A DNA stretch of 64,000 nucleotides from Mytilus trossulus (lineage: Eukaryota > Mollusca > Bivalvia > Mytilida > Mytilidae), in assembly GCF_036588685.1 (NCBI RefSeq), contig NC_086375.1, positions 52,026,955-52,090,954 on the forward strand, written 5' to 3'. The notes under the pieces are model-generated. The model had not been told where the DNA came from. It did no database searches and saw only the letters and a program-made list of their open reading frames with translations. Of this stretch, positions 50,901 to 59,048 are shown piece after piece. Both the position numbers and the translations under genes were made by a program. Each line of letters starts with the position of its first letter. Positions within the stretch are counted from its first letter, which is position 1.

Positions 50901-53900
50901 TATGTTAAAATTTAGAACCTGTAAAAGACTTCAAGATATTACCATATCTTTATATCTGCTGTAAAGGTATTCAAAATGCTGTTTGTTCTTAGTGACAGAA
51001 TGAATTGAATCTTCTATAACACATTTTGTTTAAATTTTTACTTTGGTGTATTGACAAACTATTTGATTTTTCAGGCTAGTACTATGGCTCATATGCAAGT
51101 AGAAGTGGAAAAACAGAAAAAGAAGAAATCCCCTGTAGCTGATATAGTAAGTCTGAATTAAGATGTCACTAGAGATATGATATACATTTGTATTTTAAAA
51201 AGGCTGATGTCTGAAATGACTTGAATAGGTTTCTTATAACTTCAAATTTCATGACTGGATAAATGCCTTTAGTCTTATTGAACCTTGCCTGTCTTAAGGT
51301 TGTTTATTTGACCAGGAGCCAGTCCAAATCAAAGATTTCGACATTGATATATACTGCTTGTGAATAATGTGCCATAAAAATTATTAAGTTTTGCAAAAAT
51401 TACTGGTCCGAATAATTTTGACTAGTCTGGGGCATCAGACTAGTGACTAATGATGCAGGCTTGATTGCTAACTTGTTAGTATACTTGTTGAAGATCGATT
51501 CAGTGAACTTAACATGATTTTATCACACTAATAACTGGTTGTCTTAATGATGCATGTAATATTTACTGGGGAACATTCATTAACATGATTAATCTATAAA
51601 TCAAAAACAATTAGAAAAACTATAATTTCAATTTTGTGTTCACAAACTAACTGTATTTTATGGGGTTATCTTAATGATGCATGTAATATTTACTGCGGAA
51701 CATTCATCAATCTATAAAGTTAAAACCATTAGAAAGACTATAATTTGTGTTCATAAACAAACTTAACGTATTTTGATGTTGACAAATCAAGATCGTTAAG
51801 TCAGACTTCATTGGTTTTAATAGAACCCCAAAATTACTAAAAAGTAATCTCCTGAAAGAAGAGGTATGTAAGACACCAGTTGAGATAACAAGTAAAAGAA
51901 TTATTTGTATTTGTAGATTGGTCTGCCATTTTCTAACCATCATAGATATGGTAAATCTGTTTATGAGATGAATGTAGGACAGTTACAGACACTTGTCAAT
52001 GACCTTCACACACAAATAGAAAGTAAGTTGAATGTAGGACAGTTACAGACACTGGTCAATGACCTTCACACACAAATAGAAAGTAAGTTGAAGTTTTGAT
52101 ATCTCTGTAACATTGCAGATCTTCACATGACACCTTTACTTGTAATATTTTATATCAGAGGTAGATAATACTGCAAAATCCAATCTAGACGCATTAAGGA
52201 AAAGAAAACCCACTAGTAAATCTAGTCATAATGCTTCAACCACCATAGAACCTGATACCATATAGTCTTAAAAGGACAAATTTATTCACAATGGCGGTAA
52301 TTAAAAAATTGAAATTCATAATTTATCAACCAAAAATTACCTCTCTCCACTACAAATATATTGTAATGACACTTCTCCATTGTTGAAGGTTTATCTTAAC
52401 TAAAAAATCATAATTGTTTTGCATTTTGGGGTTGCTGTCTGATTTACTCATGTTTATCCTACATGATTTCTTGGAGCTGATTTTGAAATTACAATATTTA
52501 CTTTATTGGAATTTATGATAACATTAATGGTACAAAATTTTACTTCACCAGATGGTCAGTGTGACAATTAATGTCTCTTCAGCAATGCTTGAGGCCAAAA
52601 TATATTAAAAACAAACCTTTAAATTCATAATGTCTATGAATCCTGATACAATTTCACTAAAATGTTAAGTTCATTGAACAGCTGGTTATGGTCTGTTTTA
52701 TGTTTGTTAACACTGATTTAATTTTTTAAGATTTAAATGAAGACTTGGTAAAACTGCTTATGGAAAGAGATGATCTACATATGATGCAGGATTCTAAACT
52801 TGTAGATATAGAAGATTTGACAAGGTAATTTTTGCCATCTATGTATTAAGCCTTGATTATCTGTGTGATATAACATTGTTATTTTTATAAGTTATATACA
52901 AATTTTTTCGTTGTGATATCTAAAAAAAAAATGTTTTCTTACAATTAGTTTTCTAAATGAATCTTTTTGCTTTTCAAGTTTCTACTTCAGAAGCATATCA
53001 GAACTACTCGATATTAAGTTTAAGGGTGGAAATCTTCTTCTCTTTTCTTTATATTACTTCTGTTATATTAATTTTCTTCTTGTTCATCTGTATTTCATGG
53101 AAAAATACTTTAACTTTTTCCAATATCTCTTTCCTTTGCTGTTGATCATGAATAAAATAGATGAACTACTTATACCACTTGGCTCAAAGGCTGGTGCTTA
53201 ATAACTATCTTACATGGTAACAAAAGGGATATTATAAGTTATCTACGTTCATATCCGTAGATATGGATATTTTAACTCCCTGAAGTACCCCAGTACACCA
53301 TGAGGCGAAGCCAAAGGGTGTACAGGGTACTGTAGGGTGTTAAAATATCCATATCTACGGATATGAACGTAGATAACAAATTTATCCCCGGTCTTAGTCC
53401 GAATCGTGCGAGTTTTATGGAAATTTGGGTACAAAGTGTAACGTGAAAACAATGTTTTTTTCATTATCTAAAAAAGTTTTATTAAAATATGGAAATTTAA
53501 CATATTTTTTACCGGGTGTAGGGTACTACCTTTGGTAGAACCCTACAGGTGGTCAAATATAAGACGTTTTAAAAACGGAGACAGAGAAACTGGATTGAGT
53601 CAAATTTGGCGCTCAATGTTGTGAGAGTTACGTCATAGATGGTGTAAAGTCAACGTGGGTCATTTGCATATCTAGGTCAGCAGTCCCATTCCTTGAAAAT
53701 GTGGCAGTCAAGTGATGCATTACATGACTGAATGAGTGTAAATAATCGACATAATAGGACAAAATTGTAATGAATTAAACGTTTAATTACAAACATCATG
53801 AATAATCTACAGAATTCAATATTTCAAAAGGAACAATCAAGAAACTAAGGAAAACTTGCGTGAAGTTCCCCTGGATAATGGTTAGCAACGTCCGGGGATA

Positions 53901-54670
53901 TGGGTTAGCAACACCCAGGGGCTATGGGTTTTGTAACGACGTCTATTAACCAATCAAAATCCTAGATATATACTTAGCTGGGGATAAAACTGTTTGATGT
54001 CCAAACTACATCAAGCCAGTACTATCTTTTGACATGTTGTGATGGAAAAACATTACCAGATCTTCTTTTTAAAGTGAGAACATTTTTTTCTTTAATATAT
54101 ATACATATCAAACTTTGAAAATATTTATTTTTCTTCAGGAGAGCTGAAGAAAAGGCATACAGAATTAACAATAAACCACAGAAGGAAAAACTTTGACACT
54201 TATTAAAAGTGTAATCCATGTCTTCCTGTCATCTGACTTGCAAAGTAGTCTCCATTGGACATCATGCATCCAATCAAATGATAGACCCACCACCATGTGA
54301 CTATGTGCCTAGCATGCAGGCAATGTGATTTTATGTATGCAAGAAGCTATAATCTAGATGTGATAAGAGAACAGGCATATGTTTAAATTTGTCACAAAAA
54401 CAAGGTGTTTTTTATTATTTATTTTATAATATGTGCCAAAGATTACAGCAAGTTATTGTATGAAATCCATGTATCTGCACCAAAAATAAAATAATACCAG
54501 AAAATAATCATGAAATACACAGGAAAGTATACCAATTTCATGCAGACTTTATGAAATGCTATAATCACTTTTTGTAACAACTTAATATAGATTGATTTAA
54601 AAAGATTTTTACAAGATATACAAATTTCTTAAAATTTGTATTGTAAAACAATAAAGTTATGCATAGAAAT
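17771..54670 (+). CDS. SCHIP1: IQCJ-SCHIP1-like schwannomin-interacting protein, whole gene
   Basis: Twelve coding exons (17781-17915, 19609-19647, 20621-20734, 22028-22092, 31350-31430, 31986-32865, 49498-49707, 50315-50431, 51075-51146, 51917-52022, 52731-52824, 54139-54196) join in frame to about 656 residues. N-terminal IQCJ-like part: complete IQ motif '[11 protein letters not shown]' (about residues 73-83) and a partial one 'IQRAWRRY' (about 145). The middle is Ser/Thr-rich and disordered. The SCHIP1 part begins at '[10 protein letters not shown]' and runs through '[15 protein letters not shown]', '[12 protein letters not shown]', '[18 protein letters not shown]', '[16 protein letters not shown]' and '[13 protein letters not shown]', each with a close match in vertebrate SCHIP1. 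The family is a cortical adaptor that binds merlin/NF2 and ankyrin-G and, in Drosophila, feeds the Hippo pathway; the IQ part should bind calmodulin. AATAAA at 54650-54655 probably ends the transcript. Confidence 0.92.
18012..18354. mobile_element. Terminal-inverted-repeat element ('gtttgcccaaa'), with nested insert
   Basis: The ends read 'ggccatattaaataatag' then 'ttcgcccaaaagctacctac', and inverted 'gggtagggtttgggcaaacc' to 'aagtggggcc'. A second copy in the opposite orientation lies at 30671-30915. In this copy, a 3' fragment of the 'ggtcgggttgttgtctc' family (18118-18237) sits at a point where the other copy is continuous. It has no coding capacity and is probably a non-autonomous DNA transposon. 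Confidence 0.75.
18640..18965 (+). repeat. Interspersed repeat with internal duplication
   Basis: Two halves of about 150 bases each carry 'aaatctatgaaatttaaaca' or similar, 'tatgaccacaaaaggaaggt', 'gattgattttggga' and 'ttttggtcccaacagtt'. Related copies lie at 49755-50165 and about 26100-26190. Confidence 0.75.
19609..19647 (+). CDS. SCHIP1: IQCJ-SCHIP1 coding exon 2 (micro-exon)
   Basis: Thirteen codons '[13 protein letters not shown]' between acceptor 'ttgttttacag' and donor 'GGA|gtaagt', phase 0 at both ends. It can be skipped without changing frame. Confidence 0.75.
20621..20734 (+). CDS. SCHIP1: IQCJ-SCHIP1 coding exon 3, first IQ motif
   Basis: Acceptor 'aattctttcag'. It encodes '[20 protein letters not shown]', a full IQ consensus (IQxxxRGxxxR) for calmodulin or light-chain binding. 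Donor 'CAG|gtaatt', phase 0. Confidence 0.9.
21541..22027. repeat. 32 bp minisatellite that ends in a splice acceptor
   Basis: About 15 units of period 32 ('acctctgatttcatagata' plus 'actttatacatgt') start at 21566, 21598, 21630 and every 32 bases to 22014. The last unit changes from 'gatttcatag' to 'gatttcag' and is directly the acceptor of the next exon at 22028. Confidence 0.95.
22028..22092 (+). CDS. SCHIP1: IQCJ-SCHIP1 coding exon 4
   Basis: Encodes '[20 protein letters not shown]', a probable helix or coiled coil after the first IQ motif. Donor 'GAAAA|gtaagt', phase 2. Its acceptor is the last unit of the minisatellite. Confidence 0.85.
22555..22700. repeat. C/G-rich interspersed repeat
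   Basis: Matches 30975-31112: a run of C then T, 'catgcatttgaatgggagca', 'aacccccc', 'ctgggtcgggaacccc', 'tttttaaaatggctggat' and 'gcccctg/tcccctg'. Confidence 0.75.
24092..25339. mobile_element. TA-flanked DNA transposon, non-autonomous, with nested sequence
   Basis: Terminal inverted repeats begin 'ctgtgaaagtacttt' at 24094 and end with its complement 'aaagtactttcacag' at 25337, extending through 'attcatgggg' and 'ccacgaatt' blocks for more than 30 bases. TA at 24092-24093 and 25338-25339 is the target duplication, as for Tc1/mariner-like and related MITEs. Inner copies of 'atccacgaattta' lie near both ends (about 24150 and 25250). The middle (about 24535-25010) is a different repeat ('aagataagataagatttatt'). 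No transposase frame is present. Confidence 0.8.
26640..26770 (+). repeat. 3' fragment of the 'ggtcgggttgttgtctc' family
   Basis: From 'gggtgtgggaatttcttgct' to 'ccatttccattctcaatttt', nearly identical to the copies at 18118-18237, 42985-43112 and, closely, 61277-61370. This suggests recent spread. Confidence 0.85.
28999..29813 (+). mobile_element. Interspersed element of about 0.8 kb
   Basis: Starts 'agctcaccttgcccgatc' and ends 'ctcttaagagcctctagtta', with 'ctgaaactactaggcc' and 'ctgaaactactgggcc' as internal repeats. I recognise it as common in bivalve genomes. The ends are not clear inverted repeats and no protein is encoded. Confidence 0.65.
30671..30915. mobile_element. Terminal-inverted-repeat element ('gtttgcccaaa'), uninterrupted copy
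   Basis: Opposite orientation to 18012-18354. It contains 'ggtttgcccaaaccctaccc', 'ttgagacagtgggtag', 'cttcatgcctatttgatt' and 'gggtaggtagcgtttgggca' and is flanked by 'ggcc' at both ends. It serves as the empty-site comparison for the nested insert in the other copy. Confidence 0.75.
30975..31112. repeat. C/G-rich interspersed repeat, second copy
   Basis: Same family as 22555-22700 ('caatgcatttgaatggggac', 'ctgggttaggaacccc', 'ttttaaaatggctagatt'). Confidence 0.75.
31350..31430 (+). CDS. SCHIP1: IQCJ-SCHIP1 coding exon 5
   Basis: Acceptor 'tttatttcag' and donor 'ATTAC|gtaagt'. It reads '[20 protein letters not shown]' then 'KYISHVI'; the 'NHQL' start recalls the IQCJ segment just before its IQ region. 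Confidence 0.85.
31475..31562. repeat. 42 bp tandem duplication
   Basis: 'catataaataaagaaaatat' plus 'aggccaaaatatcaat' occurs twice in a row with two or three changes, within intron 5. Confidence 0.8.
31986..32865 (+). CDS. SCHIP1: IQCJ-SCHIP1 coding exon 6, large central exon
   Basis: The acceptor 'tttcatttag' joins the previous exon through a split Thr codon. Starts with the second, partial IQ motif 'IQRAWRRY' and runs 293 codons. The centre is rich in Ser, Thr, Asp and Glu with basic patches, so probably disordered. It ends with the segment that starts the SCHIP1 homology: '[20 protein letters not shown]' and 'SEFERRKKE'. Donor 'GAG|gtaagt', phase 0. Vertebrate SCHIP1 has the equivalent 'PPMDWEALEKHLAGL' just before its shared core. 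Confidence 0.9.
34130..34294 (+). CDS. Candidate alternative first exon A of SCHIP1
   Basis: ATG at 34130 opens 55 codons ending 'CNAAHQHYW' at a strong donor 'TGG|gtaagt' in phase 0, the phase required by the next SCHIP1 exon (49498). Cys and His near the junction faintly recall the short vertebrate SCHIP1 N-terminus. No promoter motif is clear, and the part before 34187 could be intron, since 'tgttgacag' there is also an acceptor. Confidence 0.3.
38603..38764 (+). CDS. Candidate alternative first exon B of SCHIP1 (short isoform)
   Basis: ATG at 38603 ('actATGGCG') opens 54 codons ending 'KRNETNM' at donor 'ATG|gtaaat' in phase 0, so it splices in frame to 49498 and gives a protein of about 272 residues without the IQ part. 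The sequence is acidic and aromatic ('[20 protein letters not shown]', '[10 protein letters not shown]'), quite unlike the AT-rich surroundings. It has no convincing acceptor before the ATG, as expected of a first exon. Vertebrate SCHIP1 also has internal promoters joining at this boundary. Confidence 0.6.
41030..41190. repeat. G/C-rich interspersed repeat fragment
   Basis: 'agtgggggcccactgactgc', 'ggggctcgctccagtcacgc' and a C-run before 'taaatccatctctg'. This resembles common bivalve repeats; there is only one copy in the window. Confidence 0.45.
41215..41880 (+). repeat. Repeat with internally related blocks
   Basis: 'tagtttgcctgaaccaaatt' with 'cttatatacaatgcttatta' and 'tagtttgcctccaccaaatg' with 'cttatacacaatgcttataa' are two related units about 170 bases apart. 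It is an old interspersed element with no intact frame. Confidence 0.5.
42560..43112 (+). repeat. Best-preserved copy of the 'ggtcgggttgttgtctc' family
   Basis: Order of blocks: 'cagttaactgctagtagtct', 'cttctgtcatcagactcgga', 'gtgcgtattgttatgcgttt', 'gggttgagatctcac', 'ccccgccgca', 'tgcgcctgtcccaagtcag', 'ggacgcctccgggtgcagga', 'tggtcgggttgttgtctct' and 'ccatttccattctcaatttt'. Other copies at 8660, 13960 (inverted), 15140, 18118, 26640, 61277 and 61660 (inverted) are full or partial. Confidence 0.85.
43360..43960. repeat. Dispersed local duplications
   Basis: 'ccttgattccagttgaaaac' with 'gaaaactta' occurs at about 43362 and 43780, and 'ctctttttgaaatctac' with 'accatgcaaaagatatggct' at about 43710 and 43880. 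The block has duplicated and interleaved. Confidence 0.75.
45535..45665. repeat. C-rich repeat
   Basis: 'gtagccgtggttctgggggt', 'tcaccccccctt' and 'gttgagccccccttggaaa'. It resembles the low-copy C-rich repeats earlier in the gene but is not the same family. Confidence 0.4.
49498..49707 (+). CDS. SCHIP1: SCHIP1 core exon (coding exon 7)
   Basis: Acceptor 'ttgtattttttcag'. It encodes '[16 protein letters not shown]' and '[18 protein letters not shown]', matching vertebrate 'AQKNERESIRQKLALG' and '[17 protein letters not shown]', and ends 'VVPVISE' at donor 'GAG|gtatga', phase 0. All long and short isoforms would share this exon. Confidence 0.95.
49755..50165. repeat. Interspersed repeat, same family as 18640-18965
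   Basis: Shares 'ttgtatattggtat', 'aataactttagtata', 'ggttatggttccaacagtta' and 'aggaatgaggggccaaa' with 18640-18965. It lies in the intron after the SCHIP1 core exon. Confidence 0.7.
50315..50431 (+). CDS. SCHIP1: SCHIP1 coding exon 8
   Basis: Acceptor 'ttttttttcaccag' and donor 'CAG|gtatgt', phase 0. It encodes an acidic stretch and then '[20 protein letters not shown]', matching the vertebrate '[20 protein letters not shown]' helix. Confidence 0.93.
51075..51146 (+). CDS. SCHIP1: SCHIP1 coding exon 9
   Basis: Encodes '[14 protein letters not shown]' and '[10 protein letters not shown]', nearly identical to vertebrate '[18 protein letters not shown]'. Acceptor 'tttttcag', donor 'ATA|gtaagt', phase 0. 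Confidence 0.95.
51541..51775. repeat. About 120 bp imperfect tandem duplication in intron 9
   Basis: 'cttaatgatgcatgtaatat' with 'ttactggggaacattcat' at 51543 recurs at about 51668 ('ttactgcggaacattcat'), followed in both by 'aatctataaa', 'ttagaaa' and 'actataattt'. Confidence 0.8.
51917..52082 (+). CDS. SCHIP1: SCHIP1 coding exon 10 with duplicated 3' end and two donors
   Basis: Acceptor 'tttgtatttgtag'. It encodes '[18 protein letters not shown]' and then '[17 protein letters not shown]', the start of the C-terminal coiled coil (vertebrate 'TIGQLQVIVNDLHSQIE'). Donor 1 is after 52022 and donor 2 after 52082, both 'GAAA|gtaagt' in phase 1. Donor 1 gives the vertebrate-like length; donor 2 adds 20 residues, '[20 protein letters not shown]'. 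Confidence 0.92.
51969..52088. repeat. 60 bp tandem duplication spanning a splice donor
   Basis: Two units, 51969-52028 and 52029-52088, differ at one base (t51994/g52054, a synonymous Leu change). Each unit holds 54 exon bases and the donor 'gtaagt'. Confidence 0.97.
52159..52265 (+). CDS. Candidate alternative last exon of SCHIP1
   Basis: Acceptor 'ttttatatcag' 136 bases after donor 1, in the correct phase. It opens 34 codons ('[20 protein letters not shown]', end 'TTIEPDTI') to TAG at 52263-52265. This would replace the second half of the coiled coil with a basic, Ser/Thr-rich tail. No donor follows; ATTAAA at 52604-52609 is a possible poly(A) signal. An open frame of this length can occur by chance. 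Confidence 0.4.
52731..52824 (+). CDS. SCHIP1: SCHIP1 coding exon 11, coiled coil
   Basis: Acceptor 'taattttttaag' and donor 'ACAAG|gtaatt'. It encodes '[20 protein letters not shown]' and '[10 protein letters not shown]', matching vertebrate '[20 protein letters not shown]' and '[10 protein letters not shown]'. Confidence 0.95.
53200..53990. mobile_element. Foldback-type element with 39 bp perfect inverted repeat
   Basis: Arms 53238-53276 and 53339-53377 are exact complements ('gttatctacgttcatatccg' and so on). The 62-base centre has further near-complementary blocks ('gtaccccagtacacc' and 'ggtgtacagggtac'). The GC-richer tract to about 53990, with 'ggttagcaacgtccggggat' and 'ggttagcaacacccagggg', seems to belong to the same insert. 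No protein is encoded. Confidence 0.7.
54139..54196 (+). CDS. SCHIP1: SCHIP1 last coding exon
   Basis: Acceptor 'tttttcttcag'. It encodes '[18 protein letters not shown]' and TGA at 54194-54196, in the position of the vertebrate end 'RHAESQQKHMAEKMPAK'. Confidence 0.9.
54197..54670 (+). terminator. SCHIP1: 3' UTR and poly(A) signal of the SCHIP1 gene
   Basis: About 470 bases of AT-rich 3' UTR lead to AATAAA at 54650-54655 in 'aaaacaataaagttatgc'. An earlier AAAATAAAATAA block at about 54482-54493 is a weaker possibility. Confidence 0.65.
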
Positions 54671-55054
54671 GATGTCCATTCTTTTCACTATATTTTTTAT
54701 TTCATTAATAAGAAGACAGTGGGATGATATCCATTTCTTTATCATCATGTTAAAAGTGTAACAATATTACAAATCATGTGAAGGTTGTAAAATTTACCAA
54801 TATATAAATATATATATGTGAACAGTTATATTATAAACTTTAGTTATGATGTAGTCTGTTTTGATTTGGTGAAGTAATATTAATAGTATACATGTTATGA
54901 ATTATGAAAAGTTTTTATTAATATACATTAGTTATACAGTGGATTTTTTTGTTAATGTAAAATATCTCAATGGTATTAATGATTTGTTTTCTGACATAAT
55001 TTTCAATCTGCTGATATTTAAAAAAAAATAGAATCTCTTTTGCTTTCTAAGTTT

Positions 55055-55610
55055 ATTTTATATGCCCCATTTATGGGCAGTTTTGTTTTTACAGTCTGTG
55101 CATCCCTTTGTTCTTCTGTCTTTTTTCCTTCAGGTTCAATGTAGTTTTTTTGAAGAAGTTGAAGTCCAATAAACTTGAAAATGTGTACACATGTTGCCTT
55201 TGATATGATTTTTCTAATTTAAATGCCAAATTAAGAGTTTTTACCCCAATTTTACTGTGTACTTTGGACACATTCTTATTCACTATTGTCTTCATAATAT
55301 TTCTCAATTTTGTCTTCATAAGGTACATTATTATGAAAAAAATGCAGGCCCTTCAGATTAAAAGAAACCATTTATAGTTTGAATAAAAGCAAAACTCAAT
55401 TTTATCAAAATAACAATCATTATTACTTTAAAGTCCACCTTTGATATGAGCCTTGATATTTCTTTCAAAATTTGAATAAAAGGAAATACTTTGGTAAAAG
55501 GGGACAGCTTGAGAGTTTCTTGGAAATATTTCTTATCCTGATTGTTGCTCAAATAAATAATGTGATTCAGACACTGAAGAGCAAACATTATTAACTGGCC
55601 TTAATTTTAC
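55055..55610 (+). repeat. 'tatgccccatttatgggca' repeat
   Basis: Starts 'tatatgccccatttatgggc', with 'cagtctgtgcatccctttgt' and 'cttcaggttcaatgtag', a pattern I recognise from many molluscan interspersed repeats. The far end is not sharply defined. Confidence 0.6.
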
Positions 55611-58539
55611 TTGAATGCACTAAGTTGTGTATTCGAAAATGAATATTTCACAACAAACTAAAAAAATAAATATCTTGTTGGCATTATTTTGCCAGAGGAA
55701 CAATTCAGGCTCTTAATCACCTTCTGGTATCTCTGAATTGTGTATTCCATCAACTTAAGATGAAAAAAAATTGATAATCATCATAGGAAAATAGAGAAAT
55801 TTATACCTGAATGGTTAAAATTTCATGTAAACGGACGCTAACATACATTTTAACTCATTATCAGTTATCATCTAATTTTCATGGAAATGCAAGAAAAAAA
55901 GTACATTATATGTTTGCATTTACTAAAATTTCATCCAAAGTTTCGAATTTCTTTTGAAAATGGCATTGTTTTAAAAGTTTGGACCAAAAGATATCTTAAA
56001 TGGTATACAATGGCATATATTACTTGATTGTGAGTTATATTTGAAAATACGCAATTTTACATTTCTGATGCATTATTTTTAGAATGTTTTTAAAGTTCAT
56101 CCTTGAATATCATTAGAATTTTTACTTACAATTTATCCATAGGAATGAAATATTTTGTTTTCCTTTTTTCTCTACAATTTTATTTTGTAAAGATCCATAT
56201 AAATAAGAGTTGTGTTGGAAACATTTTTTTCCAGATAATTGTTTGATATGAAAAGAATTGTGGCTGTGGCACTTATAAATGGATATCTTTACATTGATAT
56301 GAAAATAATTGTGACTGTGCCACTTATAAATGGGTATCATAACATATTTATTTGAAATAGTTAGAGAGTTTTATAATATTTTTTACTCTAGTAAATAGTC
56401 ATTTCATTTAATTATGAATCTAACAAAGTTGAAGTTGAGTAGCAACAGATATATACAATTTACAACAAGATCTAACAAAATTTCCAACAGATAATTTAGT
56501 TTTTTAGAAGTCAAGGCATAATGTTTGAAATCCTTGCTCAGATTCAAATGTAAATTGTATTTGAATTTAATGGGTTTTTTTATGATAATGTTTTTTGTTA
56601 AATTTTCTCTTGATATATTCCATATGTTAAAATCATGTATTTGTTATGATAGACTGAATATCATGTATTGATAATAAACTGCAATTTTGTTTTATAAAAA
56701 ATGACTTTTTCATGAATTTAGTCTAGCCCCAAAAGGGCATAGTTACAAATGTATGTTTTATTCATATGATTGGTTTCTGTACCCATGAAACAGAAAAAAT
56801 ACAAGCTTAGCTGAAAGGACATCAAAACATTGACATATTGCCTTCATGAAAAAAAAGTTGTAAGTTCTTTATGTCAAACTCCTAATGGCCAGGGCCTTTT
56901 CTTCTTGAAATTCAGCCTTATTCATGATAAAAAGTATCATCACTACTTTAAATTATACTTATCTAATAACTTGTTCATCTTGTCTTTTTAATCATCTTAG
57001 ATTTAATTATGGTTACTTGTTTTAACTATTATTAAACAAATACTGCTGAAACCTCTATTCAAATATTATCACTGTATTACCATTAAAGATGAATGTTTAC
57101 AGATCAAGAAGGCAAAGTTAGTTTGGAGAGACAACTGCCTTTCAAATTCGATTCAGTGAACAGTAGTTGCTACAATAATCTAAAAAGCTCACGTCATTCA
57201 TTACTGACTTCAATGTGTTTACCTCCCCTCTCTGCTTAACAAATGTGAGTGTACTTTTAAAGTCTCTTAAATTCCAATATTATGTAATATACCAAAAATA
57301 TGAGGTTAAGATTAATGTTTCAACTTTCAATTTCTGAGCCCTACAAAATTTGTTTATTTTTTCATACTTGATCGTGTTTTGGGATCCAGAGTTGCAAATA
57401 TCATTGTCATGCAGAAAAATCCGGTTTGCTGTCAATCTGTCAGCCTCTTGTTCTTTTTCAAGTAGAGGTCTGAAAAGGAGTGATTTGCAGAAAACTGTCG
57501 CCTATGTTGAGCAAAAAGACATAGTTGCTGTTTTGTTCAAATTAATTGGAAGATGAAAGGTCAATTAACACAGACGTCATTTCTTATAAGGCTATTTTCA
57601 ATAAGATCTTTTCTACAAAACTTTAGCTTCATTTGGACACTTAGATCGGTTTTAATGTAGGCACAATATTTGAAAACGTAAAGAAATATGAGGCTGCAAA
57701 TGGATCTTCCTGCATGAATATGAAAATTGCAAGTCTTGACCAATAGACCTATAATTGTAGGGTTCAGAAATGTGAAGCTCAAAATCAATCTTAGTATTAC
57801 TTTTCTCAAAACGCAATCAAAAGCATTGACAGAGAAAAGTAAAATGTAAGTGCACAATTAAAATTGAACCTTTCTGAAATTATGTCAGAGTGTGTTTATA
57901 TATGACCCTGTATGAATTCCTTTCAATGTGACAAAAACACAAAGCAAAACCGAGTACACTAAATAGATGAGTTTAACCCTGTCGCATGTAAATGCGCCTG
58001 TTACAACTTCAAGCAAACGAGGTCTGTCGTTGTCTTTAGTTATACATCATTGTATTGTGGTTTTTGTTTTTACTTTAAAAATATACCGTTGATGACAGAA
58101 TGTAAGAAGACTCGGTTAGGTGGTTTGACGCCATAAACCAGGTTCAACCCACCATTTTGTCTTTAAATTTTCTGTACCAAGTCAGGAATATGGTTCTAGT
58201 AGTTGTTATCTAAAAGTTCGTTTCTATATAAATTGCATTGTCGGTGCTTTTTTGTTGCACTTCAGTGTTCTTTTGTTTCCTCTTATGTTTGTTTTTATTT
58301 TATTTTAAAATGGTCTTATTTTGTAACCAGGATTTGTTTTTTTCTAAATCGATTTATGACTTTTGAACAGCGGTATAATTCGGTTGTCTTTATTTAAGAT
58401 ATTTACAACTTGAAAACGTGTACGAGCGTGATTTTTAGTTTCTTTGTCTATTTTTTGTTTCTTTTAAGTTTAAGAGCATCAACGATTTTGCCAAATACAG
58501 TAAGGGGCCATTAATTCCTGGTGTAGAACATCATTTATT

Positions 58540-58860
58540 TTTTTATGAATTTGAAGTTTGTAAACACTGAATTTATTAATATGACAATACATGTATCTGA
58601 CAACTTATGTCAACACAGAAGTGCTGACTGCAGAGCTGGTGATAACCTCGGGGAAGAAACTTACTTCACCATCAGTACTAGTGTCATCGACTTCGTTAAT
58701 GTAAAACCAAATCACCAAGATATCAGACTCATAATTTAGTACGCCAGACGCGCATTTTGTCTACAAAATACTCATCATTGATGCTCGAATCAAAATGGTA
58801 AAAAGTCCAAATTAAGTTGGAAATTGAAGAGCATTGAGGACGAATGATTTTATCAGAGAC
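58540..58860 (+). repeat. Longer copy of the 'cagacgcgc' family
   Basis: Begins before 'gtgctgactgcagagctggt' and 'gataacctcggggaagaaac', then 'gtacgccagacgcgcatttt', 'actcatcattgatgctc' and 'gaagagcattgagga'. It overlaps a short frame that is not a gene. Confidence 0.75.
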
Positions 58861-58936
58861 ATATAATGATTGTATTATATGATTATACCAAATGCTGGAA
58901 CGGTAATATTTTCCTTACAGCAAAATGAAACATCAA

Positions 58937-59048
58937 CCATCAATACAAAATGGCTTTTTTTTTTAATATATGCCATCAATACAAAATGGCTTTTTTTTTA
59001 ATATATACCATCAATACAAAATGGCTTTTTTTTTTAATATATACCATC
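58937..59048. repeat. 36 bp tandem repeat, three copies
   Basis: 'ccatcaatacaaaatggc' followed by a T run and 'aatatata', three times (58937, 58973, 59008), the length varying by one T. Confidence 0.9.
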
